A program made the translations under genes and the position numbers. This document shows, one piece after another, positions 61,701 through 64,000 of a DNA stretch of 64,000 nucleotides. The stretch lies in NCBI RefSeq assembly GCF_001522545.3, contig NC_031768.1, forward strand, positions 85,122,457-85,186,456. Reading direction: 5' to 3'. Numbering within the stretch: position 1 is the stretch's first letter; the number at the start of each line of letters is the position of its first letter. Below the pieces are notes generated by a model. That model ran no database searches, was not told the origin of the DNA, and was given only the letters and a program-made list of their open reading frames with translations. This DNA is from Parus major (taxonomy: Eukaryota > Chordata > Aves > Passeriformes > Paridae).

Positions 61701-64000
61701 ACTGAGATCCTTGTTTAAAGATAAATGGGTGAGAAACAGTGAAGGATGCTCCAAGGATCCATCACCCAACCCCAAGTGACAAACACCTTTTTATGAGCCA
61801 GGAAAAAGACAGTCATTAGGACAATTATTTTTTTTCTTCTACCCAGTACAAGGTTGTCATTGCTTTGTCTGTGTTGGAGCACCCTGGTTGGATCCATAGA
61901 GAGGCTCTAGTATTGCTGTCACTGCTGATGTGTCTTTCTGAGGAGATAAGTAAAGCACTTTCACTTGGGCTCCTATTTGAAGTCTGCCAAATGCACTTTT
62001 AAATCAAAAATAAAATAGCTTGTGGACCAAACAGTAGTTAAAATCTCTTGTTGTCCTCTCATAGCTGGAATTATACAACAACATAAAAATATTTCCTAAA
62101 TAAATTTTATATAACATTTAACAAGAGCTGTTCAGGGAAATCAAAGCCTCCTCTGTCTCATAGGCTTGATCATGCAATGTCAGGACAGATGTGTTTTGCT
62201 TCACACCCAATCCCTTCTCTCCAAATTATTTCTGACTGCCTAACACAACAGCAGAATGAAGACAAAGAAGTATTCTGATCATGGCTGTGGCATAATGACA
62301 GTGAGAAAGAAGACTTTTTCTCTGAAATCTGATGGAGGATGAGAAAGGGAATGAAAGTTGGTGACTCATCTCCCTTTCAACAAGACTGTTTGACTTGTGA
62401 TGTGATTGCACCAGCTTTTATATTTAAACAAGCTCTTCCTGAGCAAGCTGAAATTTCTGGGATAATTGAGTGGAATATTACAGAAATTGTGCTAATAGCA
62501 AGAAACCCTAACTGCAGTGCTCAGAAAGGAAGCAAAGTCAGAACCTCACAGATTTTCTCCTGCTGGTTTTGCAAGCAAGGTGATGGGAAGAGAGGACCTT
62601 GGAAAACTAACAGCTGTCTCCAGAAAGAGGGTTTTTTCCCGAGGCTGGAATGGATATTGCAGAATCAGACCTCTCCAGATACTCAAACATTTGTGAGTTC
62701 AGGAGATGTGCAAGTTCTGTTTACACTGGATCTTTCTTTTTGCTCTTGTGCAGTGGCTGAAAGTCAAGTCACTGCCAAACATTTATTTGATACTTGTGTG
62801 AGCAGTGTCTGGAGGAGGACCTCAGGCACTCTAATACCGTGCTTGATCACCAAATACCCTGGCCAGGCCTTCACTGTCTGTGGGTCACAACCTGCTGCAC
62901 TGTTGTGCAGACACAGCAGCAGCCCTCTCCACTCCCCTGTGAGTGAAATCCTGCTGGGTGGACTCAAAAACCAAACACCTGACGCTCACCCAAGTGTGGC
63001 TGAATTTTGTTACTGCTTCCTTAAAGGGTCTGGAAACAAAGACTCCTTTTCTCCCTGCAACAGGCAGGATTTAATCTTATTAAAAGTTATTTACCTCCTT
63101 CTGTTCTGGTCACCTTGCATGTCTTTTAAGAGTCAGTGCAGAGAAACAGATATTGCTTGGCAGTTCTTCTGTTTTGGGATAAAACTCCTGCTGTGGTCCA
63201 GCAGCACCAGATTCCCTCCACTGGCTCAGAATAGAACCCAAGATATTTGGCTTAGATGGAGACATCTCTATTGCAGATAAAAAAATACCAGGGAGCTAAA
63301 TCTCACCCGAGTTGTAGATTCCCAGAAGTCATTCCTCATTGAACCCATCAGGATTATATCTTCCTGGCTCCCTCTCCTTGCGACCCAGCCCTAAAGGCAC
63401 CATCACTCATGAGAAAGTTTATAAACAGGGATCAATGTTTCTAAAAAGAAGAAACATGTTCCCAGATTTAGATAAAGCATGGGAGGATAAATTGTCTAGG
63501 CATTTCCATTTGTAGAGCAGAACTGGCCAAAGACCTGAAACTTGGCTCTAGCCTTCCTCAGGAAAGGGTGTTAAATTCAGGGTCAACTGGCTTTCTCTTG
63601 GGACTGTTAAATAGGATTTCCACCAGGAAATGTGCCCACAGCTTAGCGAGGTGAGAGCTTCTGAAAGCAACATCCCTTGAAGAGAAAAGGCACTGAAGCA
63701 GGAACTGAATTAACCAAATGTAAAGTCTTCACAGATGTTTTTTTCTATTCCTCCCTTTAATGAATGGAGGAAAGTATCAGTGGAATAATGGAATCATTCT
63801 CCCAGGAGTCATCTTATTTAATAGATTCTGGAAACAGCCTTGATAAAGATATAGTTTGTACTCCTCAATCAACAAAGTCATTCATCTTGTCCTGGCAGAA
63901 GTGTCTAAGAGTGCCAAGAGCTCTCTGGACACTTAAAATTTAATTAGTTGACCTCATCCTTTGCAGTAAGTTGAGTGGGACAAGAGAAGAATTAATAAAG
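58711..64000. other. Downstream region; final GC-D exon not identified
   Basis: The last coding exon (about 30 residues plus 3' UTR) should follow the donor at 58711. Several acceptor-like sites in the right phase were read (for example before 61020, 62252 and 63387) but none gives the expected GC-D/GC-E tail. A 313-codon open frame at 62339-63280 is noted separately. No dispersed repeat was recognised here. Confidence 0.5.

Noticed and set aside
63387..63516. Last GC-D exon after the acceptor gcgacccag
   Set aside because: Good acceptor and correct phase, but the 42-residue translation shows no similarity to the known C-termini.
1..64000. CRISPR array, operon or bacterial features
   Set aside because: Everything seen is vertebrate: spliced gene, CR1, LTRs and SINE. 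Simple repeats lack spacer structure.

Overview
The window is vertebrate nuclear DNA, almost certainly from a bird and probably a songbird (Passeriformes). Evidence: one gene split by many GT-AG introns, a scattering of CR1 LINE fragments with the avian 3' end (repeats of ATTCTGTG), solo LTRs of a familiar avian endogenous-retrovirus type, and one SINE with a tRNA-Ile-like head and a CR1-like tail, a design known from passerines (TguSINE1 class). Base composition is AT-leaning and CpG-poor.

Layout. Positions 1 to about 30,300 hold no coding exon I can support: non-coding DNA with CR1 fragments, two LTR-type repeats and several simple repeats. Positions 30,318 to 58,710 hold the single gene, on the + strand: 17 coding exons that join in frame into 1,079 complete codons of a membrane guanylyl cyclase. 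Positions 58,711 to 64,000 follow the last exon I can identify. The short final coding exon (about 30 residues are expected) was not found there and may lie beyond the window.

The protein has a long leader with a signal sequence, a receptor-type extracellular domain, one membrane span, a kinase-homology domain without the catalytic aspartate, a dimerisation coiled coil and a complete cyclase domain. From remembered family sequences, the closest relative is the olfactory guanylyl cyclase GC-D (rodent Gucy2d, human pseudogene GUCY2EP), rather than the retinal cyclases GUCY2D/GUCY2F. In rodents GC-D makes cGMP in the necklace olfactory neurons in response to guanylin peptides, carbon disulfide and CO2/bicarbonate. 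No frameshift, stop or broken splice site was seen in the 17 exons, so the bird gene looks intact, although human GC-D is a pseudogene.

The most unusual sequence features lie in the introns. A CR1 element ends about 8 bases before exon 8 and seems to supply that exon's branch point and pyrimidine tract. A perfect 53-base palindrome ends 28 bases before exon 10. An antisense solo LTR ends about 40 bases before exon 6. Exon numbers assume one untranslated first exon upstream, as in related genes; that exon was not located.
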